64,000 nt of DNA, from contig JBDSHZ010000062.1 in the NCBI GenBank assembly GCA_039918235.1, positions 1 to 64,000 on the forward strand, in the 5' to 3' direction. How positions within the stretch are numbered: the stretch's first letter is position 1; the number at the start of each line of letters is the position of its first letter. This DNA is from Pseudopedobacter sp039918235. Lineage in GTDB: Bacteria; Bacteroidota; Bacteroidia; Sphingobacteriales; Sphingobacteriaceae. A program made the translations under genes and the position numbers. The notes under the pieces were generated by a model. That model was not told the DNA's origin. It ran no database searches and was given only the letters and a program-made list of their open reading frames with translations. Shown piece after piece: positions 33,510-42,160 of this stretch.

Positions 33510-34685
33510 ATGAATTCTATAAAAAAAATTAATGCAAAGAATGTTGTCTTGCCTCATTCTCAAGCAAAGCTTGATTTATATGATAAATATTTAGAGCATT
33601 ATTTAACAGTATTAAGTTTAGCCTCTTTTTGCAAGAAAATAAACTTATACGATATCTTTTGTGGAATTGGACTTTACGAAGATGGTAATGTAGGAAGTCC
33701 AATAATAGCTGCAAATAGAATAAAATCTAATAATAGTTTTTTAAATAGTTTATCAAGGCCGCTAAAACCCATTAGTCTTACTATTAACGATAATCAATTA
33801 GATAAAATTCAATCAGTTAAAAAATTACTAGAAGAAATAAAGGTTGATAATTGTGAATATAATTATCACAATGAAGATGATAATGATATGTTAGATATTG
33901 TAATAAAAACTGTTGATTCTACAATTTATTCAGATCGAAATCTAATTTTTATCGACCCTTATGGATATTCATTTGTTAATAAAGATAAATTAACAAAATT
34001 ATTAAAGAATGATAATACTGAAATTGTATTATTTCTTCCTGTAATGCAAATGTATAGATTTACTAGCATTGCACTAAGTGACTATGAAAGAAGTTGTTAT
34101 CAACATTTGAGAAATTTTATAGAGAGTTTTTTTCCTAAAGATCATTTAATTCATACAGATAAAATAACCTCCATCTTTGAGTATATAAATGAAATTAAAA
34201 AAGCACTTTCTTTTGGGAAATATTATACATGTTCCCACTACATTGAGAGAGAAACAGGTAATTATTACGCTCTTTTTTATGTATCTCCGCACATTTATGG
34301 TTTAGATAAAATGATTGAGGCAAAGTGGAGTGCTGACCCAATTAGTGGAAGAGGTTTTAAAAAAGAAAAAAGCACAATTCAAACATCAATGTTTGATACT
34401 CAATTTAAGGAATACGACAAAAGAAAAGAATTAGACTATTTAAAAAACAGGTTGTTGATTGAACTTCGAGAAAATAAGGAATTGAACAATAACGATATTT
34501 ACGAAATAACTTTATTAAATGAATTTAAACCGTCACATGCTAATATTGTATTGAAAGAACTTCTAAAGAATAGAACAATCAAAGGATTTGACAAATTTAA
34601 TCTTGATACACAAGGGGAAACAGGATTCGGAATAAGTTATAAAAATTATAAAGATAAAGCGGTAAAAGTAAAATTCTCAATTTAA
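33510..34685 (+). CDS. tcmP: Three-Cys-motif partner protein (TcmP)
   Basis: A 391-residue cytosolic protein of the TcmP family, defined by its constant pairing with a three-Cys protein. The N-terminus has a Rossmann/methyltransferase-like loop: INLYDIFCGIGLYEDGNVGSP (shown in part; residues 44-64, compare DxFAGxGxY). The second strand NLIFIDPYGYSFV (residues 144-156) resembles a DPPY-like active site of N6-methylases. The C-terminal ~150 residues have a predicted winged-helix character. Activity unknown; a SAM-dependent role is inferred. AT-rich relative to flanking genes. The stop is 5 nt before the partner gene. Confidence 0.85.
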   Translation: MNSIKKINAKNVVLPHSQAKLDLYDKYLEHYLTVLSLASFCKKINLYDIFCGIGLYEDGNVGSPIIAANRIKSNNSFLNSLSRPLKPISLTINDNQLDKIQSVKKLLEEIKVDNCEYNYHNEDDNDMLDIVIKTVDSTIYSDRNLIFIDPYGYSFVNKDKLTKLLKNDNTEIVLFLPVMQMYRFTSIALSDYERSCYQHLRNFIESFFPKDHLIHTDKITSIFEYINEIKKALSFGKYYTCSHYIERETGNYYALFYVSPHIYGLDKMIEAKWSADPISGRGFKKEKSTIQTSMFDTQFKEYDKRKELDYLKNRLLIELRENKELNNNDIYEITLLNEFKPSHANIVLKELLKNRTIKGFDKFNLDTQGETGFGISYKNYKDKAVKVKFSI

Positions 34686-34690
34686 AATTT

Positions 34691-35455
34691 ATGGCACAAT
34701 CAAATATAGAATGGACCGAATTAACTTGGAATCCTGTTACAGGTTGTAACAAAATAAGTCCAGGTTGCAAATTTTGTTATGCTGAAACGATGACAAAAAG
34801 ATTAACTGCAATGGGTGTGGAGAAATATAAAGACGGATTTAACTTAAGAATTCATCCAGATACTTTAAACATTCCTTTTACTTGGAAAAAATCAAAAGTT
34901 GTCTTTGTAAATTCAATGAGTGATTTATTTCATCCTGAAGTTCCACTAGAATTCATTAAGGCAGTATTCTCTGTAATGAATAAAACACCGCAACATATTT
35001 ACCAAGTTCTAACAAAACGTTCTGATCGACTTTTAGAATTATCATCAGAATTAAATTGGACATCCAATATCTGGATGGGGGTTTCTGTGGAAAATGAAGA
35101 ATATACTTTTCGAATCGATGACTTATCAAAAAGCGGAGCAAAAACTAAATTTCTTTCTATTGAGCCTTTAATTGGAGAAGTCAGAACACTTAATCTGGAA
35201 AAAATAAATTGGGTTATTGTAGGTGGTGAATCCGGCCATAAAGCTCGTCCTGTTTATAAAGAATGGATAGATTATGTTCGTATAAAATGTAAAGAGCAAA
35301 AAATTGCTTTCTTTTTTAAACAATGGGGAAAGCCTAAGTTCAATGAAAATCCAAATGATCCTACTATCAATGCTGAACATCCTAAACATGCAAAAGGTGG
35401 CTGCCAATTAGACGGAAAGATCTACAGAGAACTTCCAAAGAAGAAAGCTGCTTAA
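34691..35455 (+). CDS. Phage Gp37/Gp68 family three-Cys protein (DUF5131)
   Basis: A 254-residue protein matching PF07505. The N-terminal IEWTELTWNPVTGCNK, then SPGCKFCYAE, places Cys19, Cys26 and Cys29 as CX6CX2C, a radical-SAM-like cluster motif. VVFVNSMSDLFHPEVP, GVSVENEEYTF, KFLSIEPLIGEV, WVIVGGESGHKARPV and FFFKQWGK follow. These are family signatures for which no reaction has been established as far as I know. Cotranscribed with tcmP; the pair is a compact two-gene module. Confidence 0.87.
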   Translation: MAQSNIEWTELTWNPVTGCNKISPGCKFCYAETMTKRLTAMGVEKYKDGFNLRIHPDTLNIPFTWKKSKVVFVNSMSDLFHPEVPLEFIKAVFSVMNKTPQHIYQVLTKRSDRLLELSSELNWTSNIWMGVSVENEEYTFRIDDLSKSGAKTKFLSIEPLIGEVRTLNLEKINWVIVGGESGHKARPVYKEWIDYVRIKCKEQKIAFFFKQWGKPKFNENPNDPTINAEHPKHAKGGCQLDGKIYRELPKKKAA

Positions 35456-35527
35456 CACAATCTGGTTTACTTCCAAACAATCCCCCATCTTAAAAGTTAA
35501 TTCTAATACATTCAAAAAGAAACCATC

Positions 35528-36235
35528 ATGCAAAATTTAAAAGATAAAGTCGCTTTAATTACGGGCGCAAGTAAAGGAATAGGTTATGGCATTGCCAAGG
35601 CATTGTTGAAGTTGGGCGTAAAAGTAGTCATTACCAGTCGTTCACAGGAAAGTGCAGATGAAGCTGCCAAAAAATTAGGTGGTGGTGTTTTAGCCATTGC
35701 TGCAGACGTAAAAGATTGGGAATCTCAGCAAAAAGCAGTGGAGCAAACTATTTCAAAATTTGGTCAATTAGATTTTTTAATTGCCAATGCCGGAGTTGGT
35801 CATTTTGCTCCAATAGATGAAATGGATCCAGGATTATGGCATGATACCATTGACACCAATTTAACAGGTGTGTTTTACAGCGTAAAAGCAGCTATTCCCT
35901 CTTTAAAAGAATCAAAAGGATATATCATTACTATTTCCAGCTTGGCAGGAACTAATTTCTTCCCAGAAGCTTCGGCTTATAATGCGAGTAAATTTGGCTT
36001 AACAGGTTTTTCCCAAGCCATTATGTTAGATTTAAGAAAATACGGAATAAAGGTGAGCACTATTATGCCTGGCTCTGTAGCCACAAATTTTAATGATCAT
36101 GAACCGGATGCACAAAAAGATGCTTGGAAAATACAACCGGAAGATATTGGGCAAATGGTTGCAGATTTACTAAACATGAATCCGCGGACTTTGCCAAGTA
36201 AGATTGAGGTAAGGCCTACAAAGACTTCTAATTAA
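35528..36235 (+). CDS. SDR family oxidoreductase
   Basis: A 235-residue short-chain dehydrogenase/reductase. It has TGASKGIGYGIAKALLKLG (cofactor Gly motif), NAGVGHFAPIDEMD, and catalytic Ser-Tyr-Lys in ITISSLAGTNFFPEASAYNA then SKFGLTGFSQ. The Arg-containing ITSRS loop after beta2 suggests NADP(H). Close to 3-oxoacyl-ACP-reductase-like and YgfF/FabG-like enzymes; substrate unknown. It follows the AT-rich island after a 72-nt gap. Confidence 0.9.
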   Translation: MQNLKDKVALITGASKGIGYGIAKALLKLGVKVVITSRSQESADEAAKKLGGGVLAIAADVKDWESQQKAVEQTISKFGQLDFLIANAGVGHFAPIDEMDPGLWHDTIDTNLTGVFYSVKAAIPSLKESKGYIITISSLAGTNFFPEASAYNASKFGLTGFSQAIMLDLRKYGIKVSTIMPGSVATNFNDHEPDAQKDAWKIQPEDIGQMVADLLNMNPRTLPSKIEVRPTKTSN

Positions 36236-36242
36236 TTATTAG

Positions 36243-36275
36243 AATCCTTCTCCGAATTGGAGAAGGAATTTTTTA
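36243..36275. terminator. Terminator of the SDR gene, shared with the convergent HTH gene
   Basis: Stem CCTTCTCC / GGAGAAGG (36246-36266), GAATT loop, AATTTTTT tail. The A-rich left flank is weaker; its 3' end overlaps the stop codon of the HTH gene. Confidence 0.8.
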
Positions 36276-36620
36276 AGCTTTTAATTGGTATTCTTTCAAA
36301 AGATTGCCAGCTGGGATTTTCAACAATTCGCTAAACTTCCTAATCATATTTAATGAAAGAGATTGTTTATAATTCAAAACCTTACTGATTGTTCCTTTAT
36401 CTCCGTAAACAGTAGCCAAATCAGCAGATCTATAACCAAAATCCTCCATTCTGATTTTGATCATTTCAACAGGGTCAACTTCTGGTAAAGTAGAAGTTTG
36501 ATTTTCATAAGTAGCAATAAGGTGCACCAATAGCAATTTCTCTTTATGTCGCTCAGTTCCTTTAGAAGCAAACTTTACTTCCTCATATTTTTGAGTAGCC
36601 TTATTATATTCTAATTTCAT
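36273..36620 (-). CDS. HigA-like helix-turn-helix antitoxin-type regulator, orphan
   Basis: A 115-residue protein from ATG at 36620. A longer frame adds 13 residues, but KLEYNKATQKYEEV is the natural family start. The C-terminal XRE-type HTH (VDPVEMIKIRMEDFGYRSAD, LATVYGDKGTISKVLNYKQS, LSLNMIRKFSELLKIP) resembles the HigA antitoxin family. No HigB-like toxin frame exists in the 135 nt upstream, nor between it and the SDR gene. It is therefore either a solitary regulator or the survivor of a lost pair. Confidence 0.75.
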   Translation of the reverse strand: MKLEYNKATQKYEEVKFASKGTERHKEKLLLVHLIATYENQTSTLPEVDPVEMIKIRMEDFGYRSADLATVYGDKGTISKVLNYKQSLSLNMIRKFSELLKIPAGNLLKEYQLKA

Positions 36621-36669
36621 AAATACTTTTTTGATAGGACACAAAATTGAAAAGGTCATAAAATAAAAG

Positions 36670-36710
36670 ACACGCCCTGGGACGCTGTTCTTATGGGTAG
36701 CGTGGCGTGT
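36670..36710 (-). terminator. Hairpin terminator of the SerB fusion gene
   Basis: Outer stem ACACGCC / GGCGTGT, inner stem ACGCT / AGCGT separated by an asymmetrical bulge, then on the minus strand CTTTTATTTTA. GC-rich and strong for this genome. Confidence 0.7.
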
Positions 36711-36755
36711 ACTGTTAATACAAATATCTTATTTATTTTCTAACTACAGAAAAAA

Positions 36756-38057
36756 TCAATATAAAACCCTAAACTTCAACGTATTTTCAATCTTTCTCAG
36801 CTCTTTCAAAAGAGATTTATCATACTTGGTATCAATATCAGTAATCACATAGCCAATTTTTGGGTTGGTCATTAAAAACTGACCCACAATATTGATCTGG
36901 TGCTTTGCCAATACCTTAGTGATTTTTGACATGATGCCGGGCACATTTTGATGAATATGCACTAATCGGTGTGATTCTGCGATTTTTGGCAATTGTAAAT
37001 TCGGGAAATTGGCACTGCGGTAAGTGGTTCCTGTATTGATAAAATCTGCCATTCTTTTGGCTATTAACGTTTTATTGGACGGACTGCTTTTCACACTATC
37101 AAAAACTACCATTCCCATTTCGGTGCAAATTTCTAAATTGATTTTATCTTTAGCATGGCCTATGTAACCCAAAGTCTTTAATTTCACGGCTTTTTTAAGT
37201 TGCTCGTCGCTGATGCTTTCGCCTTCACCTAATAAAAGCATTCCAACATCTTTCACATATTTTTCTTCAAAAGAAGTTTTATGACGGATTGAAAAACCAT
37301 CCTTTTTGAGCAAATCCATTGCTTCTTCAGGCACATCGCCCACTAATAAACAAAGGATTCTGTTTTTAGGATAGGAAATGGCTTGAGGTAAATTGCTCAC
37401 ATATAGGAATTCATCAAAACTTGGGGCTACGTGATCTGCTTTTTCGGCGACGGTTTTTCTTTCAATATTCTCTGTAAAAGCAAAGAATTTTTTAATCATT
37501 CCCGATTCTTTCAGTTGAAAATCTGAATGACCGTCTCCAATACCGTAAATATCGCCTGATAAAGGCATTTGCTTCAATAATTTTACTTTACCGTTTTCCT
37601 GAGAAAGTGGGTTTTCAGCATCATAACCAACAATATTATCCTCTTCATCAAACACAAAAGTATTGGCGTAAATATTTTTTTTCTTGATATGGTAAGGAGA
37701 AACTACAGGCGTAATAAATTCTTTAAATCCGCCTGAAACAATTAATACTTCATCAGCATGTTTTTTGAAAAAAGCTTTATTTCGATGGAAAGAAGCCGAA
37801 ACTTTCTTTTTTAAATGCTTAATCAATAACTCCAAATGCTTCTTATTGGCACTTAAAAGTTTTACCCTTCCTTCCAAGCTTTCAGAAAAGGAAAGCTTTC
37901 CTTCCATTGCTAAATTGGTAAGGTCTTCTATTTTCTGATAAATAATTTCCCGGTCGGGATGATTTTTAAGAGAAATTCGGGCCAATTCGTCCAGCGCTTC
38001 TACCTGCGTAAAGGTACTGTCGAAATCTATGATAAAGTACGGTTTCAAAGCATTCAT
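36756..38057 (-). CDS. serB: Phosphoserine phosphatase fused to a SerA-like C-terminus with ACT domain
   Basis: A 433-residue protein. The N-terminal HAD phosphatase has motif I DFDSTFTQ (Asp11, Asp13), motif II VSGG (residues 107-110) and motif III GDGHSD (174-179). The middle (NRILCLLVGDVPEEAMDLL, then LKTLGYIGHAKDKINLEICT) recalls the substrate-binding half of 3-phosphoglycerate dehydrogenase without its NAD-binding core. The C-terminus (GTTYRSANFPNLQLP, HRLVHIHQNVPGIMSKI, NPKIGYVITDID) is the ACT domain of SerA. The catalytic part is intact; the ACT domain probably senses serine. It produces L-serine from phosphoserine. Confidence 0.87.
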   Translation of the reverse strand: MNALKPYFIIDFDSTFTQVEALDELARISLKNHPDREIIYQKIEDLTNLAMEGKLSFSESLEGRVKLLSANKKHLELLIKHLKKKVSASFHRNKAFFKKHADEVLIVSGGFKEFITPVVSPYHIKKKNIYANTFVFDEEDNIVGYDAENPLSQENGKVKLLKQMPLSGDIYGIGDGHSDFQLKESGMIKKFFAFTENIERKTVAEKADHVAPSFDEFLYVSNLPQAISYPKNRILCLLVGDVPEEAMDLLKKDGFSIRHKTSFEEKYVKDVGMLLLGEGESISDEQLKKAVKLKTLGYIGHAKDKINLEICTEMGMVVFDSVKSSPSNKTLIAKRMADFINTGTTYRSANFPNLQLPKIAESHRLVHIHQNVPGIMSKITKVLAKHQINIVGQFLMTNPKIGYVITDIDTKYDKSLLKELRKIENTLKFRVLY

Positions 38058-38112
38058 AATTATGCCCTAAAATTGCAGAAATCATTTATAAAAAACTAAG
38101 AAATTTTGATTT

Positions 38113-39087
38113 TTAAGCAGATTTTAGACTATTTGCGATTTTGGTAATGCTTTCTGCTACTGGAATAAACTCCATGTTCAAATGCTTTTTAATTTTCTCA
38201 TTGCTAAACTTGGTCATGCTGGAGGCACTCTTTGCAGTGGCCTTTGTTAATCCTCCTTTTGAGCCAGTAAAAAGATTTTTAATCGCAGTTAAACGCCAAA
38301 CTAAAGACAACATCCATAGTTTAGCTTCTTTATTCGGCTCGGCAATTTGGAAAGCTTTAGCTGTAGTTTTGAATAAATCCTGATAGCTATAATTTTCGGA
38401 ATTGATGATAAAGCGCTCATTATTGCTATCGCTTTGCATCAATAAAATCATGCATTTGGCTACATCTTTAACATCAACAAAGCCAGTTCCTCCTTGTGTA
38501 TAATATTTAAATCCTGTTCTAATCTTTTCAAAGATAGCTCCACTTCCTTCCTTTCCTGCATCTTCTCCAATAATAACTGATGGATTAATAATCACTGCGT
38601 TTAATCCCTCGTTCATCCCACGCCACACTTCCATTTCTGCCCTGTATTTAGAAACCGAGTAGCCTTCATGCGTTTCAAAACCTTCCCAAAACATTTTTTC
38701 ATCTACCAGTTCATCATCTTTGGCATTTCCTAAAGTGGCTATTGAACTTACGTGGATTAACTTTTTCACCTCATTCTGAATGCAAAGATTCACCACATTG
38801 GCCGTTCCATTTGCATTCACCTCTATCATTTTTTTCTTTAAAGATGGCTCGAAAGAAATTAAAGCGGCACAATGATAAACTGCAGTAATCCCTTCAAATG
38901 CATCACTCAAATCAGAAAGGTCTAATACATCAGCATCAAACCAATCGATTTGCTGACGATAAGAAATTAATTTCTCGGGGATTTTAGAAGATGCTCTTTT
39001 AACGCACCTGATTTTAGCCTCCTGCTGTAAAAGCTGGGTCACCAATTCTGCTCCTAAAAAGCCTGTTGCTCCTGTAACTAAAATCAT
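38113..39087 (-). CDS. NAD(P)-dependent epimerase/dihydroflavonol-reductase-like protein
   Basis: A 324-residue extended SDR: N-terminal TGATGFLGAELVTQLLQQ Gly motif, VYHCAALISFEP, and the active Tyr-Lys in GYSVSKYRAEMEVW with NPSVIIGEDAGKEGSGA. C-terminal residues 240-300 (TAIKNLFTGSKGGLTKATA) match the nucleoside-diphosphate-sugar epimerase COG0451 branch. Substrate unknown. It is followed by the SerB gene after 55 nt and is probably cotranscribed. Confidence 0.87.
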   Translation of the reverse strand: MILVTGATGFLGAELVTQLLQQEAKIRCVKRASSKIPEKLISYRQQIDWFDADVLDLSDLSDAFEGITAVYHCAALISFEPSLKKKMIEVNANGTANVVNLCIQNEVKKLIHVSSIATLGNAKDDELVDEKMFWEGFETHEGYSVSKYRAEMEVWRGMNEGLNAVIINPSVIIGEDAGKEGSGAIFEKIRTGFKYYTQGGTGFVDVKDVAKCMILLMQSDSNNERFIINSENYSYQDLFKTTAKAFQIAEPNKEAKLWMLSLVWRLTAIKNLFTGSKGGLTKATAKSASSMTKFSNEKIKKHLNMEFIPVAESITKIANSLKSA

Positions 39088-39216
39088 GATTTTTGTTTAC
39101 TTTCAAAACTATAGATTATATCTTCAAAATTTTAGCTCCTCATCAATTTTAGTTTCCCCAATTTTATTGTTCTTAATTAATTTAAAAAATAGATATTTGG
39201 TAGAATTGTTTTAAAT

Positions 39217-40398
39217 ATGTCTTTAGCTGATTTCTTTTCACCTGTTCAGGTTTCTAAAATTGCTCCAAAAGAAGGGTATTATACCAGTCATTTAGGAGTG
39301 AAAATTGATATTTTTGAAGATCATTTTCCTGATTTAGAGGAAGGTAAATATGATGTGGCCATTATTGGTGTAATGGAAGATAGAGGTGCAGTAAATAACC
39401 AAGGCTGTGCTTTAGCACCAGATTACATCCGTGAAAAACTGTTTGGTTTAAATGAAGGTTCGTTCAATTCTAAGATTGTAGATCTCGGAAATATCAAAGC
39501 TGGAGAAAAAGCTTCTGATACCTACATCGCCTTAAAAATGGTGGTTGCCGAACTGATTAAGATGGATATTTTCCCTTTGATTTTAGGCGGTGGCCAGGAT
39601 TTAACTTATGCCCAATACATGGCTTATGAAGCGCTGGAGCAAAAAGTTGACTTGGTGATTATAGATTCTCATTTTGATTTGGATGAATCTGCAGATGACA
39701 CCATTGTCACCAATTCTATCTCCTACCTCAATAAAATTTTCCTTCATCAGCCAAATTATTTGTTCAATTTCAGCAATTTAGGTTACCAAACCTATTTTGT
39801 AAATCAGGATAGTTTAAGGGTAATGGACAAGCTGTTTTTTGATGCGCAAAGATTAGGCGAGATCAGTGGTTCGGTACACATTGCCGAGCCGGTCATTAGA
39901 AATGCAGACATGGTAAGTTTTGACATTTCCAGTATTAGAGCTTCTGATGCAATGGCAAATGGCAATGCAGCACCAAATGGTTTTTATGGAGAAGAAGCCT
40001 GTCAGCTGGCTAGATATGCAGGTTATAGCGATAAGCTGACTTCCATTGGGTTTTATGAATTTAATCCGGCTTATGACCAAAATGGACAAACAGCAATGCT
40101 AACTGCACAAATTATTTGGTGCTTTTTAGATGGATTTTATAATCGTAAGAAAGATATTCCGCTAAATCCAAAAGCTGATTATGTGATTTACAGAACCAGT
40201 TTAAAAGAAGATGCGCATGAACTCATCTTTATAAAAAGTAAAAAAACAGATAGATGGTGGATGCAAGTTCCTTACCCTACAATGGGATCCAAAAACGAAC
40301 GTTTTCATTTTGTACCTTGCCTTTACGATGATTATCAATTGGCAATATCTGGTGAAATGCCCGATTTATGGTGGCGTACCTATCAAAAATTAAATTAA
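39217..40398 (+). CDS. Arginase/formimidoylglutamase-fold protein with altered metal site
   Basis: A 393-residue ureohydrolase-fold protein. The metal-site motifs are recognisable but changed: LILGGGQDLT (124-130) where active enzymes have GGDHS, DSHFD (150-154) like DAHxD, and SFDIS (234-238) where SxDxD is expected. So the His and one Asp of the manganese site are replaced by Gln and Ser. Such proteins are usually annotated formimidoylglutamase in Bacteroidetes; activity is doubtful here. Its stop abuts the ATG of a TlpA-like thioredoxin gene. Confidence 0.75.
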   Translation: MSLADFFSPVQVSKIAPKEGYYTSHLGVKIDIFEDHFPDLEEGKYDVAIIGVMEDRGAVNNQGCALAPDYIREKLFGLNEGSFNSKIVDLGNIKAGEKASDTYIALKMVVAELIKMDIFPLILGGGQDLTYAQYMAYEALEQKVDLVIIDSHFDLDESADDTIVTNSISYLNKIFLHQPNYLFNFSNLGYQTYFVNQDSLRVMDKLFFDAQRLGEISGSVHIAEPVIRNADMVSFDISSIRASDAMANGNAAPNGFYGEEACQLARYAGYSDKLTSIGFYEFNPAYDQNGQTAMLTAQIIWCFLDGFYNRKKDIPLNPKADYVIYRTSLKEDAHELIFIKSKKTDRWWMQVPYPTMGSKNERFHFVPCLYDDYQLAISGEMPDLWWRTYQKLN

Positions 40399-41523
40399 AT
40401 GAGAAGAATAATCTTAGCTTTTGTACTGCAAATCCCCATTCTGGTTTTTGCTCAAAATAACTTTAGCCTTAACGGCGAGTTGAAGAACTCAGACGGACCA
40501 AAAAATATTTACCTCATTCATGTAGAAGACCAACGTGAAAAATTGGATTCTGCTAAGGTGATTAATGGTAAATTTGATTTTAACATCAAATTAGAAAAAC
40601 CATCTATCGCCATATTATTATTAGATCATACCGGAAATGATTTAACAGATAAACAGGGTAAAAAAGATGTTTACCGTTTTTTTATTGAGCCTGGAAAAGC
40701 CAGCTTAAATAGTTCAGATTCTGTTTCAAAATCAAAAGTGGAGGGCTTGCCCATTTTTAAAGTTCACGAAACCTTGATTAAAACTACCCTGCCTGCAGAA
40801 GAACAGCTTTTAGCATTAAATAAGGAATTCATGACTTATTCAGAAAGTAAGAGGCGTAATCCGGACTTTTCACAGGGTTTTCAGGATAAATATGAACAAC
40901 TTTTGGATCAGCGACAAAGTTCAATTGCCAGTTTTATCCAAAAAAACCCTGACTCATATGTAAGCCTTTATGCTTTAAATGGTGATTTGGCCATTGATAA
41001 CATGAATGTGGAATTGGTAGAAAACACCTATAAAGTTATTTCAGACAGGTTAAAACAAGACCCGATAGCTATAGCTGTTAAAGCTAAACTAGATTTAGAA
41101 AAGAAATTTGGGATAGGTGCCGTAGCTCCTGATTTTGAGGAAAAAACAGCTGAACAGATTTCGATAAAACTTTCCAGCTTTAAAGGTCAATATGTATTGG
41201 TTGATTTCTGGGCTTCCTGGTGTGCCCCCTGTAGACAAGAAAACCCAAATGTTTTAAGAGCTTATGAAACGTTTAAGGATAAAAATTTTACCGTTTTAGG
41301 GGTTTCTATTGATGAGCGTGAAGACCTTTGGATCAAAGCAGTAAAGGCAGATGGATTAGTTTGGACTCAAATCCTAGACAGGTCACAGGCCATAGCTATT
41401 GATTATGGTATCAGCTCTATTCCGAGAAATTTTTTATTAGACCCAGAAGGTAAAATTATTGCAAAAAACTTAAGAGGACCAGAATTATTGGACAAATTAA
41501 AAGAGGTGTTGAAAGGAAAGTAA
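40399..41523 (+). CDS. TlpA/ResA-type periplasmic thiol-disulfide oxidoreductase with DUF4369 domain
   Basis: A 374-residue exported protein: signal peptide ending FAQ, a DUF4369-like N-terminal domain (LNGELKNSDGPKNIYLIHVE), and a C-terminal AhpC/TSA-thioredoxin domain with redox WASWCAPCRQEN (CAPC at ~275) and the cis-Pro in SSIPRNFLLD. It maintains reduced thiols or cytochrome maturation in the periplasm in relatives. It starts on the base after the upstream stop, so translational coupling with the arginase-fold gene is likely. Confidence 0.87.
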   Translation: MRRIILAFVLQIPILVFAQNNFSLNGELKNSDGPKNIYLIHVEDQREKLDSAKVINGKFDFNIKLEKPSIAILLLDHTGNDLTDKQGKKDVYRFFIEPGKASLNSSDSVSKSKVEGLPIFKVHETLIKTTLPAEEQLLALNKEFMTYSESKRRNPDFSQGFQDKYEQLLDQRQSSIASFIQKNPDSYVSLYALNGDLAIDNMNVELVENTYKVISDRLKQDPIAIAVKAKLDLEKKFGIGAVAPDFEEKTAEQISIKLSSFKGQYVLVDFWASWCAPCRQENPNVLRAYETFKDKNFTVLGVSIDEREDLWIKAVKADGLVWTQILDRSQAIAIDYGISSIPRNFLLDPEGKIIAKNLRGPELLDKLKEVLKGK

Positions 41524-41531
41524 ATGATCAA

Positions 41532-42092
41532 CTATTTCTTAATATGATCTTTTAATCTTTTATCTAAAGCTTCAATTTTATCCATTTGTTGCTGTTGAAT
41601 TTCAAATAAGTTTTTCATCTGCTCTGTAATTAAAAGATCCATCTTCTCATGCAGGTTTCTTAACTCCAATTCTGATTTTAAGTTCACCATATAATCATCT
41701 TCAGCTCTTTTTCTGTCGCGATTTTCTTTCCGGTTTTGGCTCATCATAATCACTGGTGCCTGCACCGCTGCAATTGTTGATAAAATTAGATTCAGTAAAA
41801 TAAAGGGGTAAGGATCATAACCTTTATCATGCAAAATATATACATTTAACAGCATCCAAAGCGCTAAGAATGCAGAAAATATGATAATGAAACGCCAACT
41901 ACCACCAAATACAGCTACTTTGTCTGATAGTTTTTCCCCAAAACTAACTGGACGCTCCATATTCTGATTCTCTAATTTCTTAGAGATCAATTGTTCCTCA
42001 TCAATCGCTTTTAATACAATGCTATGAAGTTTATTTAAATTTTCATTATTTGTTTGTAGTAATGAGTGATAATCCGCTGGTTTTCTTGACAT
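41532..42092 (-). CDS. DUF1003 membrane protein
   Basis: A 186-residue protein with two central membrane helices (FIIIFSAFLALWMLLNVYIL and PFILLNLILSTIAAVQAPVI) flanked by a conserved cytoplasmic stretch (VSFGEKLSDKVAVFGGSW) and a C-terminal coiled coil (ELRNLHEKMDLLITEQMKNL). This is the DUF1003 family of unknown role. It converges with the TlpA-type gene, 8 nt apart. Confidence 0.86.
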   Translation of the reverse strand: MSRKPADYHSLLQTNNENLNKLHSIVLKAIDEEQLISKKLENQNMERPVSFGEKLSDKVAVFGGSWRFIIIFSAFLALWMLLNVYILHDKGYDPYPFILLNLILSTIAAVQAPVIMMSQNRKENRDRKRAEDDYMVNLKSELELRNLHEKMDLLITEQMKNLFEIQQQQMDKIEALDKRLKDHIKK

Positions 42093-42160
42093 TTTAATTC
42101 TCTGAATTTTAACTGAATTTAGAAAATTAAAAGATAATTAGCGGAGAATATTCTTATATG

